Of a DNA stretch of 50,964 nt, positions 25,945 to 33,432 are shown piece after piece. How positions within the stretch are numbered: the first letter of the stretch is position 1; every line of letters begins with the position of its first letter. Below the pieces are notes generated by a model. That model saw only the letters and a list, made by a program, of their open reading frames with translations, searched no databases and was not told the DNA's origin. Source of the stretch: Candidatus Poseidoniales archaeon (lineage in GTDB: Archaea; Thermoplasmatota; Poseidoniia; Poseidoniales; Poseidoniaceae); NCBI GenBank assembly GCA_009887135.1, contig QXYA01000101.1, positions 1 through 50,964 on the forward strand, in the 5' to 3' direction. The position numbers and the translations under genes were made by a program.

Positions 25945-27129
25945 TCATCCGTTCAGTTTTTTGACAACACGGCCTTCAATTCTGGCAGCAACATCCATTG
26001 GAAGGGCATGCGGCATCGAGATATGGGTCGTTCTTCCACGACCATCACCAACAGTATCTACGCGAGTGTCAATAATGCTCAACCCCTCAATTATTTTGAG
26101 ATATTTCCAAACTGTTGTGTGGCTTCTAGGCTTTACTTCGTATTCTTCACAAACGACCGTGTACATCGATTCTACATCTTTACTTGTCATGAATTCAGTT
26201 TTGCGTAGGCGTCGGCAAATACCCAAAAGAACCAGCATCGGATGGCCTGTTAACTCATCAAGAACATCTTCAGGCATGACCTGAGGTATGGCTTTAGCCC
26301 GTGTTTGAACATGTTCTGGCTCGAGCATGGATTTCCCGTCAGACTCCGCATGTTCGACAGCACCATTGAGTAATTCGATGACTTGACGCGCATCGCCAGA
26401 AGGTGCTGCAGAAGTGGCAATAAGTTTGAGAATTTCTTCAGTCCATGATTGTGGGTTCAGTGCAGCTTCTGCTCGCTGACGAGTAATCGCTAGTAAACCG
26501 TCGTAATCATATGATGGAATCGGCAAATGGTTCGTGTGTCCAAAGCGAGAGATGACTGCATTTTCGAGTACATCAAGAACCTGCTCTTGACTGATTAGAA
26601 TAAGAGAAATCGTCCCACTACCTTCCTGATCTTCATCAATACGAAGGAGTTGGTAAATCAGATCGTTTCCAGATTTTCGCAGCAGGTGATCAACCTCATC
26701 GAGTACAATAATCAGATGTCGTTCATTTGAGCGTAGTAGGCGTCGAAGGCTGTTGAGCAACTCGCCCATTGAAAGTCCTCTATCCGGATGCCCTGCATCC
26801 AATGTCTGAACAATACGTTGTGCGACTCGGACATTTGTTGTTGCATTCCTACAATTGATGTGGACGCTTCTAATCTGACGTTTATTTCTTAGATGATGTT
26901 CAATATCACGACAAAAAGTCCTAGCAAGTAATGTCTTACCACTTCCGACTGGTCCCGTGATGACAACGTTAGCACTACTGTTTGGATGGGATATCGAATG
27001 AAACTTTGCAGCGAGGTTACTTTGAATCTCTCCGCGCCCGACCATCGCTTCTGGCATGAAATCAAAATCCAACGGACCAGGGTCTAGAAGGATAAGACCA
27101 GAACCAATTCGATCAAGGTAGTCGCTCAT
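25945..27129 (-). CDS. cdc6: Orc1/Cdc6 replication initiator
   Basis: Origin-recognition AAA+ ATPase and helicase-loading factor. Start taken as the ATG at 27129 (394 residues); a GTG at 27165 would add 12 residues of non-family sequence. It has the N-terminal VGRGEIQSNLAAKF box, Walker A TGPVGSGKTLLA, Walker B LIIVLDEVDHLL, sensor-1 LILISQ, arginine-finger region NAVISRFGHTNHLPIPSY, sensor-2 SGDARQVIELLNGA, and a C-terminal winged helix (SKDVESMYTVVCEEYEVKPRSHTTVWKYLKIIEGLSII, with GRGRTTHISM). All are typical of archaeal Orc1/Cdc6. Only 67 bp separate it from dph2, so no obvious origin region lies directly upstream. Confidence 0.97.
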   Translation of the reverse strand: MSDYLDRIGSGLILLDPGPLDFDFMPEAMVGRGEIQSNLAAKFHSISHPNSSANVVITGPVGSGKTLLARTFCRDIEHHLRNKRQIRSVHINCRNATTNVRVAQRIVQTLDAGHPDRGLSMGELLNSLRRLLRSNERHLIIVLDEVDHLLRKSGNDLIYQLLRIDEDQEGSGTISLILISQEQVLDVLENAVISRFGHTNHLPIPSYDYDGLLAITRQRAEAALNPQSWTEEILKLIATSAAPSGDARQVIELLNGAVEHAESDGKSMLEPEHVQTRAKAIPQVMPEDVLDELTGHPMLVLLGICRRLRKTEFMTSKDVESMYTVVCEEYEVKPRSHTTVWKYLKIIEGLSIIDTRVDTVGDGRGRTTHISMPHALPMDVAARIEGRVVKKLNG

Positions 27130-27196
27130 GCTGATTGGCTCTTGTCGCCAACCGTTCTTGAACACTCGTACTCAATCAAGAATGAAAAGTAGAGTC

Positions 27197-28306
27197 TCAG
27201 GGTATCTCATCAAATTGATATCCCATTTCCCACTTCTTTTCGCCAAGTGCTACTTCAAGTTCGTAAGGAGTAATCAGCGGTTTAGCATACCTGACCGCAT
27301 CATCAATAGCGATACGTGGACAAGCAGTGTTCACAAAGGCATCTACTGGATAGAAGTCAATGAGCTCTGGTCCAACGTGTTCGAGAGCGAGAAGATATCC
27401 CTTCTTTCCATGCTTTTCAAGGAGTCTTTTCATTCGAAGAGCGAGTGTTCGACGCATTTGTCCAGGCTTCTCTCCAATCAGGATTCCAAATCGATTTGCG
27501 TCCATGCACGACATAATCAGTCCAGATCGCTGTCGTAGAATGCGCTCGATACGTTCAAAGGACATTTCAATTGCATCGCCTGAGTAAGGATCGAGCATAG
27601 CAAGTGGTTTTCCAGTATGCAAGACAAGGCCAATCGGATGGAAATCTCCACTTCCGAGGAAGAGGTAATGCCCAATCGTATCATCGTCACCGGAATAATT
27701 GCAACCAAGAACTTGACCGGGGAATGTTAAACGAGCCCCACCCATCGGTATTGTGACATCATATCCTGCTTTTTCGAGACGGTCATGGAAATCAGGTAGG
27801 AGGTGAAGATGTTGGATACTCCCCACAAGCCCTAATTTGGTGTCTTTAAGCGGAGTCATTCTTCCCACAGCATCCATAAATCGATCTTTTGCTTCTTCTT
27901 CAGAAAGGTCAGTCTCGACATCTTGATTCTCCATACGTCCCTTGGCGATTGCAAGATGCTTGTTCAACATTGGAATGACAGGAGCCAAGTCTGGATCTCC
28001 ATCATATGTGACGTCAATAAATTGAGTTGGCATACCCGATTCGATATTCATCTGAGAGTGGCCCATGTGGGCGACTAATTCCACGCCCATCATCTGCATT
28101 TTATCGTGAACAAGATCACAGGCCCCGTAACAAGGATCTGCAGCCAAAACAACTTTTGCACTTGAAGCAGTTTCAATTTCGTCCATCATTTCTAATGCCT
28201 GCATTTTCAACCCTTCAGGAACTTGTAAGGCCACAAGGCGATGATCATTTTCCTGAATACGTCCAATTAGTTCGTCAAGTTTGAAATCGTGTCTGTCTAA
28301 GTCCAT
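27197..28306 (-). CDS. dph2: Diphthamide biosynthesis protein Dph2
   Basis: Radical enzyme that transfers the 3-amino-3-carboxypropyl group of S-adenosylmethionine to a histidine in elongation factor 2, the first step of diphthamide formation. The 369-residue protein has three cysteine motifs expected to bind the [4Fe-4S] cluster: DPCYGACD (C59), VLGCNYSG (C202) and NTACPRIAIDD (C329). This non-classical arrangement, with widely spaced cysteines, is the Dph1/Dph2 hallmark. The start overlaps the stop of hpt as TAATG, so the two genes are translationally coupled. Confidence 0.93.
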   Translation of the reverse strand: MDLDRHDFKLDELIGRIQENDHRLVALQVPEGLKMQALEMMDEIETASSAKVVLAADPCYGACDLVHDKMQMMGVELVAHMGHSQMNIESGMPTQFIDVTYDGDPDLAPVIPMLNKHLAIAKGRMENQDVETDLSEEEAKDRFMDAVGRMTPLKDTKLGLVGSIQHLHLLPDFHDRLEKAGYDVTIPMGGARLTFPGQVLGCNYSGDDDTIGHYLFLGSGDFHPIGLVLHTGKPLAMLDPYSGDAIEMSFERIERILRQRSGLIMSCMDANRFGILIGEKPGQMRRTLALRMKRLLEKHGKKGYLLALEHVGPELIDFYPVDAFVNTACPRIAIDDAVRYAKPLITPYELEVALGEKKWEMGYQFDEIP

Positions 28307-28887
28307 TATACCACCTCATCAAGAAGAACTATCTCTGCGCCGTCCATTGTTAATCGAACAATAGAAGATATATCGATAGTTGGATATTTCTTTTTGAGCA
28401 TCTCAAGGCCAGGACCTTTTTCGACAACAGCCACAATAGTCGTGACGCTTGCTCCGGCCCTTTGGACACCCTTGATGACTGCATCAAGTGTCCCTCCAGT
28501 CGAAAGTACATCATCGACAATAGCAATTGATTCTCCTGGTTTGATATCGTTGAGATACATACTTCCTTTGGAATAGCCAGTATTTTGATCGATGACAATT
28601 TCACCATCAAGACCATACGAACGCTTCCGAGCAACAACTTGTGGTAATCCAGTTCGCAAAGACAGAGAAGATGTGAGCGGTAAGCCCATGGCCTCTATAC
28701 CAAGCAGCAAGTCAATTTTACTCCAATCCACTGAGTCGAATACAAGGTCAACTACTGCTTGAAATACATCTGCTTCGAGTCGGGGCACCCCATCTGTAAG
28801 TGGATGGATAAAGTAAGGATAGTCTCCTTTCCAAACAACAGGGGCCTCTTTGAGTGAGGCTGTAAGTCGTTGAATAGCATCGAACAT
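28306..28887 (-). CDS. hpt: Hypoxanthine/guanine phosphoribosyltransferase, archaeal type
   Basis: Purine-salvage enzyme that joins hypoxanthine or guanine to PRPP. The 193-residue product has the archaeal Hpt N-terminus (WKGDYPYFIHPLTDGVPRLE), LLGIEAMGLPLTSSLSLRTGLPQVVARKRSYGL, TGYSKGSMYLN, and the PRPP-binding loop SIAIVDDVLSTGGT (about residues 120-133). These fit archaeal Hpt better than OrotatePRTase. It sits between an H-protein-like gene (16 bp away) and dph2. Confidence 0.9.
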   Translation of the reverse strand: MFDAIQRLTASLKEAPVVWKGDYPYFIHPLTDGVPRLEADVFQAVVDLVFDSVDWSKIDLLLGIEAMGLPLTSSLSLRTGLPQVVARKRSYGLDGEIVIDQNTGYSKGSMYLNDIKPGESIAIVDDVLSTGGTLDAVIKGVQRAGASVTTIVAVVEKGPGLEMLKKKYPTIDISSIVRLTMDGAEIVLLDEVV

Positions 28888-28903
28888 GATTCCACGTCTT
28901 TGC

Positions 28904-29308
28904 TCAAATCTCAGAGAGGTACTCTACGTACTCATCTGGTTCGAGTAGGTTTTCCATGTCCAATTGGAATGGTTGGAGGACAAGAATCCACCCTAGGTCA
29001 TATGCGGATTCGTTGACGAGATCCGGATTGATTTCAACCTCTCCGTTTACTTCAGTGATTGTTCCTGAGAATGGGGCGCTAAAGGCTATTTTCTCTTCAC
29101 CAGTCCATAATGAGAACATGTCTTGTCCTTCATCAACAACGGTTTCAGCTTGTGGGAGTATCACTCGAAGCACTTCGCCAATTTCTACGCCGAGAAACTC
29201 GCTAATACCGACCATGATCTTCTCATCATCTTTTTCTTGGTACCATAAATGGTCAATCGAATATTTACGATTGTGGGCTATGTTAAATTCAACGACTTCT
29301 TCATCCAA
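28904..29308 (-). CDS. GcvH-like protein with altered lipoyl site
   Basis: The 134-residue protein follows the glycine cleavage H-protein fold: KYSIDHLWYQ (residues 15-24), VGISEFLGVEIGEVLRVILPQ (33-53), and APFSGTITEVN (78-88), ending like H proteins (LVNESAYDLGWILVLQP). Ungapped alignment of these blocks puts E71 at the position of the lipoyl lysine, with a lysine (K73) two residues later. It may be lipoylated at K73, or be a non-lipoylated relative. No gcvT or gcvP is seen in the window. A GGTGA site lies about 11 bases before the ATG. It heads the hpt-dph2 run. Confidence 0.85.
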   Translation of the reverse strand: MDEEVVEFNIAHNRKYSIDHLWYQEKDDEKIMVGISEFLGVEIGEVLRVILPQAETVVDEGQDMFSLWTGEEKIAFSAPFSGTITEVNGEVEINPDLVNESAYDLGWILVLQPFQLDMENLLEPDEYVEYLSEI

Positions 29309-29385
29309 GTCACGTCACCTACTCGCGGCTCTTCCAACTCCTATTTGAACCATCGCTATTTCTGATGTGACATGGTGATTACACA

Positions 29386-29394
29386 TTCATTAAG
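29386..29394 (+). promoter_or_regulatory. TATA-like element before the acyl-CoA dehydrogenase gene
   Basis: TTCATTAAG centred near 29390 predicts a transcript start near 29416, after the TTG at 29407 and before the TTG at 29428, which supports the later start. Assigned by eye. Confidence 0.35.
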
Positions 29395-29427
29395 TGAGAT
29401 GCGCCCTTGCATTGGATTGGTGAGAGT

Positions 29428-30597
29428 TTGGATTACAAATCTACAGACGAACAAGACATGATTCGAGAAATGGTTCGAGACTTTGCCGAAACAGTTCTAG
29501 CTCCAACAATAGAACATCGAGATAAACATCAAATCCCTCCTTCAGAGGAATGGTCTCAATTCATCGAATACGGTCTCCAAGGTGTTACAATTCCCGAAGC
29601 GTATGGTGGTTCTCCAGTCGATGATATATCTGAATCGATCATTGTTGAAGAACTTGCAAGAGTAGATCCTTCATTCTCAGTCATGTACTGTGTTCACGTA
29701 GGCCTCTGTGCTAAGACGATAGCACTCCATGGTGATGAATATCAAAAAGAGAACTACCTCAAAAGACTTGCAGCAGGCGATGTTGGTGCTTACTCACTTT
29801 CAGAAGCTGGAGCGGGTACTGATGCAGCAGCCATGACCTGCAAGGCAAAACTTTCCGATGATGGAACACACTACATTCTGAACGGTGAGAAGATGTGGGT
29901 CACGAATGGAGCACAAGCTGAAATCATCGTTCTGTTTGCAAAAGATGTCGATCATCCCGACTATGGTGTCAAGAAACATGGAGGAACAACTGCCTTTATT
30001 GTTGACTCTTCTTTCGAAGGTTTCACTGTTGGTAAAAAGGAAGATAAACTCGGAATCCGTTCGTCTGATACCTGTACGCTTATTCTTGACAACTGCAAGG
30101 TTCCTGTAGAAAATGTATTGAAAGGGGCTGGAAATGGATTCCCAATCGCCATGAATGCATTGGACAACTCTCGAATCGGTATTGCTGCACAAGCCCTTGG
30201 AATTGCTCAAGGAGCCTACGAAGCATCGCTTCGCTATGCTCACGAAAGAGAGGCTTTTGGTAAACCAATCGCACATCATCAGATGATTATGGGCTATCTT
30301 GCTGATATGGCTACAAAGATTGAGGCTTCACGTCATCTCGTTTACAAAGCCTCCTGGTCAAAGCAACAACACTACGAGCACGGGGGCCCACGCCATTCGA
30401 AAGAAGCGAGCATGGCGAAACTGTATGCGGGAGATACTGCGATGTGGGTTTCAGAACGAGCGATACAGATTCACGGTGGATACGGATATACCAAAGAATT
30501 CCCTGTAGAGCGATTTTTCCGTGATGCAAAAATTACACAGATCTACGAAGGAACTCAAGAAGTTCAACGTATTGTTATTGCACGAAGTCTTCTCTGA
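29428..30597 (+). CDS. Acyl-CoA dehydrogenase
   Basis: FAD enzyme that introduces a 2,3 double bond into acyl-CoA in beta-oxidation or amino-acid breakdown. The start is taken as the TTG at 29428, giving MDYKSTDEQDMIREMVRDFAE, the normal family start (389 residues); TTG at 29407 would add seven residues. Motifs: YSLSEAGAGTDAAAMTCKA (FAD loop), GEKMWVTNGAQAEIIVLFAK, DNSRIGIAAQALGIAQGAYE, and the C-terminal catalytic Glu segment ITQIYEGTQEVQRIVIARSLL. Bacterial-like in sequence. No other beta-oxidation genes are adjacent. It abuts the convergent EF-hand gene with no gap. Confidence 0.95.
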   Translation: MDYKSTDEQDMIREMVRDFAETVLAPTIEHRDKHQIPPSEEWSQFIEYGLQGVTIPEAYGGSPVDDISESIIVEELARVDPSFSVMYCVHVGLCAKTIALHGDEYQKENYLKRLAAGDVGAYSLSEAGAGTDAAAMTCKAKLSDDGTHYILNGEKMWVTNGAQAEIIVLFAKDVDHPDYGVKKHGGTTAFIVDSSFEGFTVGKKEDKLGIRSSDTCTLILDNCKVPVENVLKGAGNGFPIAMNALDNSRIGIAAQALGIAQGAYEASLRYAHEREAFGKPIAHHQMIMGYLADMATKIEASRHLVYKASWSKQQHYEHGGPRHSKEASMAKLYAGDTAMWVSERAIQIHGGYGYTKEFPVERFFRDAKITQIYEGTQEVQRIVIARSLL

Positions 30598-31563
30598 TCA
30601 GTTGTACTCATACGAGTGTACAGAGAAAATGGGACGTTTTCTACCGATGTTCCAGTTCGCAATATGAGCATTGATTTCAACAATATGATTCATTTGAAAA
30701 CTGCTCACAGAGTCGTTTGCTTCGGGTTGGAAAAGAAGTTCGATTTCCACTGAATTATCCTCTACAAGTGTTCCAATAATGGTTTTTCCATTCTTAAAAG
30801 ACTGAGGGGCAATGATGGTCGACTCAATCTTTTCAATCTTGACTGAAAAGTGATGATTATTTGTCGTTTTTTCCACAGCATCTCTTATCTCACTGCTTAA
30901 TTTCATGGAATTCAAGGCTTCGATTATTTCCAGAGGATTATTTTGAGGAGTTGTTGCTGGAACTGGATTTTTAACTTCAACGACTTCTTTGGTTTCTTCC
31001 ATCACTTCGTTTACAACGACCTCGGGAACTTCTTCTAATTCGATATCAATTTCTTGCATTGACTTCTCAAGTTCTTGTTCAGCGATAATTTGAGCAGCCT
31101 CTTGTTCAGCAGCCAATCGGGTGGCCTTTTGTTCAGCAGCCAATCGTGTGACCTCTTGTTCAGCGGCAAATCGAGCAGCCTCCTCTTCTGCAGTAATTCG
31201 AGCAGTCTCAGCAGGGTCTGGGATTCCGAGAGGTAATCCAATCTGCTCAAAATAGGTGAATAAATCGCCAACTGTAACCGTTTTGTCATTATCAGAATCA
31301 AGAAGCGTCAGTAAGCCATTGATAACCCAAGCAGGAGGTGATGTTCCAGTTGTCTTTTCCAATGCAGCAGAGAGTTCATGAGGTTGAATCACAGCGTCGT
31401 TATTTGAATCAATTGTGTTTGCAATCTCTGCTCCAGTCAGTCCTGATCCAAGTAACCAACTTGTGAATTGTTCATTCAATTGCCCGATCATTGGGTTCGT
31501 AGAAACCATTTGTTTGATGTGATTACGCATTTTTTCTTGAACCATATTCTTAGCAGCAGACAT
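30598..31563 (-). CDS. EF-hand protein with AEQ-rich heptad-like repeats
   Basis: The start is taken as the ATG at 31563 (321 residues), with GGGGTGA nine bases upstream; the ATG at 31572 is too close to it. Two EF-hand loops are visible: D52-S-N-N-D-A-V-I-Q-P-H-E63, which is canonical, and D89-S-D-N-D-K-T-V-T-V-G-D100. Residues about 125-165 are a tandem repeat of AEQ-x-A-x-R-L-A units (10 residues, a DNA repeat of 30 bp), likely a long helix. Residues 240-321 are a folded domain with alternating strands. No signal peptide or membrane segment. Function unknown; calcium binding is inferred. It follows the CCA-type gene by 44 bp. Confidence 0.75.
   Translation of the reverse strand: MSAAKNMVQEKMRNHIKQMVSTNPMIGQLNEQFTSWLLGSGLTGAEIANTIDSNNDAVIQPHELSAALEKTTGTSPPAWVINGLLTLLDSDNDKTVTVGDLFTYFEQIGLPLGIPDPAETARITAEEEAARFAAEQEVTRLAAEQKATRLAAEQEAAQIIAEQELEKSMQEIDIELEEVPEVVVNEVMEETKEVVEVKNPVPATTPQNNPLEIIEALNSMKLSSEIRDAVEKTTNNHHFSVKIEKIESTIIAPQSFKNGKTIIGTLVEDNSVEIELLFQPEANDSVSSFQMNHIVEINAHIANWNIGRKRPIFSVHSYEYN
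31076..31200 (-). repeat. 30-bp tandem coding repeat in the EF-hand gene
   Basis: About four imperfect copies of a 30-bp unit containing TTGTTCAGCAGCCAATCG on the plus strand encode AEQ-x-x-x-RLAA. The repeat keeps the frame, so copy number can vary without destroying the gene. Confidence 0.8.
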
Positions 31564-31607
31564 AGTACTCATTCACCCCATTTCGTCGTATGGTATCAAA
31601 CTGCCTC

Positions 31608-32918
31608 CTACGGGAATTGAAGTTTTGGCCAATGAGTGAACTCGTCCTCATGCCAGGATAAGGTGCATAGAAGGGTTTCAATTTGATCTAGGTCAGTTAG
31701 ATTCCGAGCAATCTGTTCACGATGCAACCAGTTCTTCAGTGCCCCGAGTTTTGGACCTTGTTGCACATGGGTTTGAGACATTATCCATTCACCTGTGGCT
31801 AAGGATTTGGATGTTCGGCTTGTAACCAAGGCTTCGTTCCGAGAAATACGTTCCTGAATGTCTTCCTTGGAATGTCCACCTTGATTTAATGGTGCGAAAA
31901 GGGCTTCAATTCGAAGATGTTGCTCTGCCCAATCTCCTAGAACATGTCTGTGAATACGCAAACTTGAATCCAAGAGTTCTGGAATATGGCCTAAGCAGAG
32001 GTGACGGAAGATGAGTGTTTTCTTTTCCAGATTGCTGAGTTTGAGAGTTCTGGCTGCGTCCTCACAGGTTGTAATGGGTGTGCCACGGAAGAGTATGACA
32101 AGCCTATCGAGTACATCATCACCTTCAAGCAAGTCGAGTGAAGAAATTCGATAATCATCTAACATCCAGTCGAAATTAAAGATTTGTCGAAGGATACCAT
32201 CATCAGCCATTTGTTGAAGTATTATCGAAGCGTTTTTTCCTATGAGGATGCGTTTTAATTCTGCCCAAACTCTTTCAACAGCTATCTTTGAAAGCATACT
32301 TCTTGTCGACCTTAAAGCATTGGCTAGGCCATGTTCAGGTTTCCAAACACCTGCATCACCTTGATCCATGAAACGATACGTTCGTAGAATTCGTAATGCA
32401 TCTTCAGAAAGTCTTGATTTTGGTTCACCTACTGCGCATATCCGTTTTCTTTGCAGGTCTTCAAAGCCCCCATAAGGGTCATAATAAACGGCTTTGTTGA
32501 CATCTAAAGCCATCGAATTCATGGAGAGATCTCTGCGAGATAAATCAACAGAAAGAGAAAGTCCCCATTCAACTTCATCCGGTCGCCTTCCATCACCATA
32601 TCCTTTCTCAGTTCTAAGCGTAGTAATCTCATAAAAATCACCTTCTGAACGAAATGTGATCGTACCAAATTTCTCACCAGTAGGGATCATTTCAGGATAT
32701 GTCTTCATCTTATCAGGAACCATTGTGGTTGCTAAATCATATTCAACAATGGGTATCTCAAGCAATGCGTTTCGTATTGCTCCACCAACAATCCAAACAG
32801 AATGACCTTGTTTTTCAAACCAATCAACAATCACCAACAGGCTCGATGGAAGGTTTTGAACCATCTGAATAAGTTCTGGAGTGAGAGGTTTTGCATCAAT
32901 GCCACTTGTCGGTTCCAC
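31608..32918 (-). CDS. Class II tRNA nucleotidyltransferase/poly(A) polymerase family protein
   Basis: Likely CCA-adding or poly(A)-type nucleotidyltransferase. The 436-residue protein starts at a GTG (32918) with GAGGGAG upstream. It has VWIVGGAIRNALL (motif A), the metal site in VEYDLATT (E59-x-D61), IPTGEKFGTIT, RRDLSMNSMALDV, and the neck helix EDALRILRTYRFMDQ. This bacterial/eukaryal class II arrangement differs from the class I CCA enzyme usual in archaea. The first metal-binding Asp is replaced by Glu (E59). Whether it adds CCA, AMP tails or something else cannot be told from sequence. It is followed by the EF-hand gene. Confidence 0.88.
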   Translation of the reverse strand: MEPTSGIDAKPLTPELIQMVQNLPSSLLVIVDWFEKQGHSVWIVGGAIRNALLEIPIVEYDLATTMVPDKMKTYPEMIPTGEKFGTITFRSEGDFYEITTLRTEKGYGDGRRPDEVEWGLSLSVDLSRRDLSMNSMALDVNKAVYYDPYGGFEDLQRKRICAVGEPKSRLSEDALRILRTYRFMDQGDAGVWKPEHGLANALRSTRSMLSKIAVERVWAELKRILIGKNASIILQQMADDGILRQIFNFDWMLDDYRISSLDLLEGDDVLDRLVILFRGTPITTCEDAARTLKLSNLEKKTLIFRHLCLGHIPELLDSSLRIHRHVLGDWAEQHLRIEALFAPLNQGGHSKEDIQERISRNEALVTSRTSKSLATGEWIMSQTHVQQGPKLGALKNWLHREQIARNLTDLDQIETLLCTLSWHEDEFTHWPKLQFP

Positions 32919-32988
32919 ACATCTCCCTCATGTTACCCGTTGCTCAAGTAAGAAAAAGCATTATCCTCTGAATTTGATTGGCAATGTC

Positions 32989-33432
32989 ATGGCTTGGGAT
33001 GAATCTGATGTGCGACTTGTTCCTCTCGAGTGGCTCAAACCTCACGAAGAAATCAAAATTAAAAACATGAAAAAGCTTCTCGATATGACTCTTCGATGGA
33101 ATGGATTCACAAAACCCCTAATCGTTGACAAAGCAACTGGAGTAATTCTTGATGGCCATCATCGACACGCTGTTGCAATGCGACTTGAACTTGCTCGAAT
33201 ACCTGTGATTGTTGTCGATTACTTTGAGAATGAATCAATCGACATTGAGTTGTGGCCAGCTTCAGAGCTCGAAGAAATCACCAAACAGGACGTCATAGAC
33301 ATGGCTTTGTCAGATCATTTGTATCCACCAAAAACAACACGTCATCGGATTGCAGATTATTTACCACCAATCCATGTTTCTCTGGAACGGTTGTCTCTTC
33401 TCAGTCCTACGACTTCTGAAGAGTCCGAGTAG
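32989..33432 (+). CDS. ParB/Srx-fold protein, SerK-like (ADP-dependent serine kinase family)
   Basis: The start is taken as the ATG at 32989 (147 residues); the upstream extension to 32881 has no family features. The segments VPLEWLKPHEEIKI (residues 9-22), VILDGHHRHAVAMRLELARIPVIVVDYF (about 46-73) and YPPKTTRHRIADYLPPIHVSLERL (about 114-137) match the archaeal free-serine kinase SerK of Thermococcus (KPHEQ with catalytic Glu; DGHHR; SPKTTRHVLP). ParB-like proteins otherwise bind DNA, but the PKTTRH tail favours the SerK/SbnI side. It is much shorter than TK0378 (about 240 residues), so an insert is missing. It overlaps the convergent M61 gene by 26 bp. Confidence 0.75.
   Translation: MAWDESDVRLVPLEWLKPHEEIKIKNMKKLLDMTLRWNGFTKPLIVDKATGVILDGHHRHAVAMRLELARIPVIVVDYFENESIDIELWPASELEEITKQDVIDMALSDHLYPPKTTRHRIADYLPPIHVSLERLSLLSPTTSEESE

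Noticed and set aside
28306..28887. PRTase as orotate phosphoribosyltransferase (PyrE)
   Set aside because: The N-terminus YFIHPLTDGVP and the EAMGLPL and TGYSKG segments fit archaeal Hpt.
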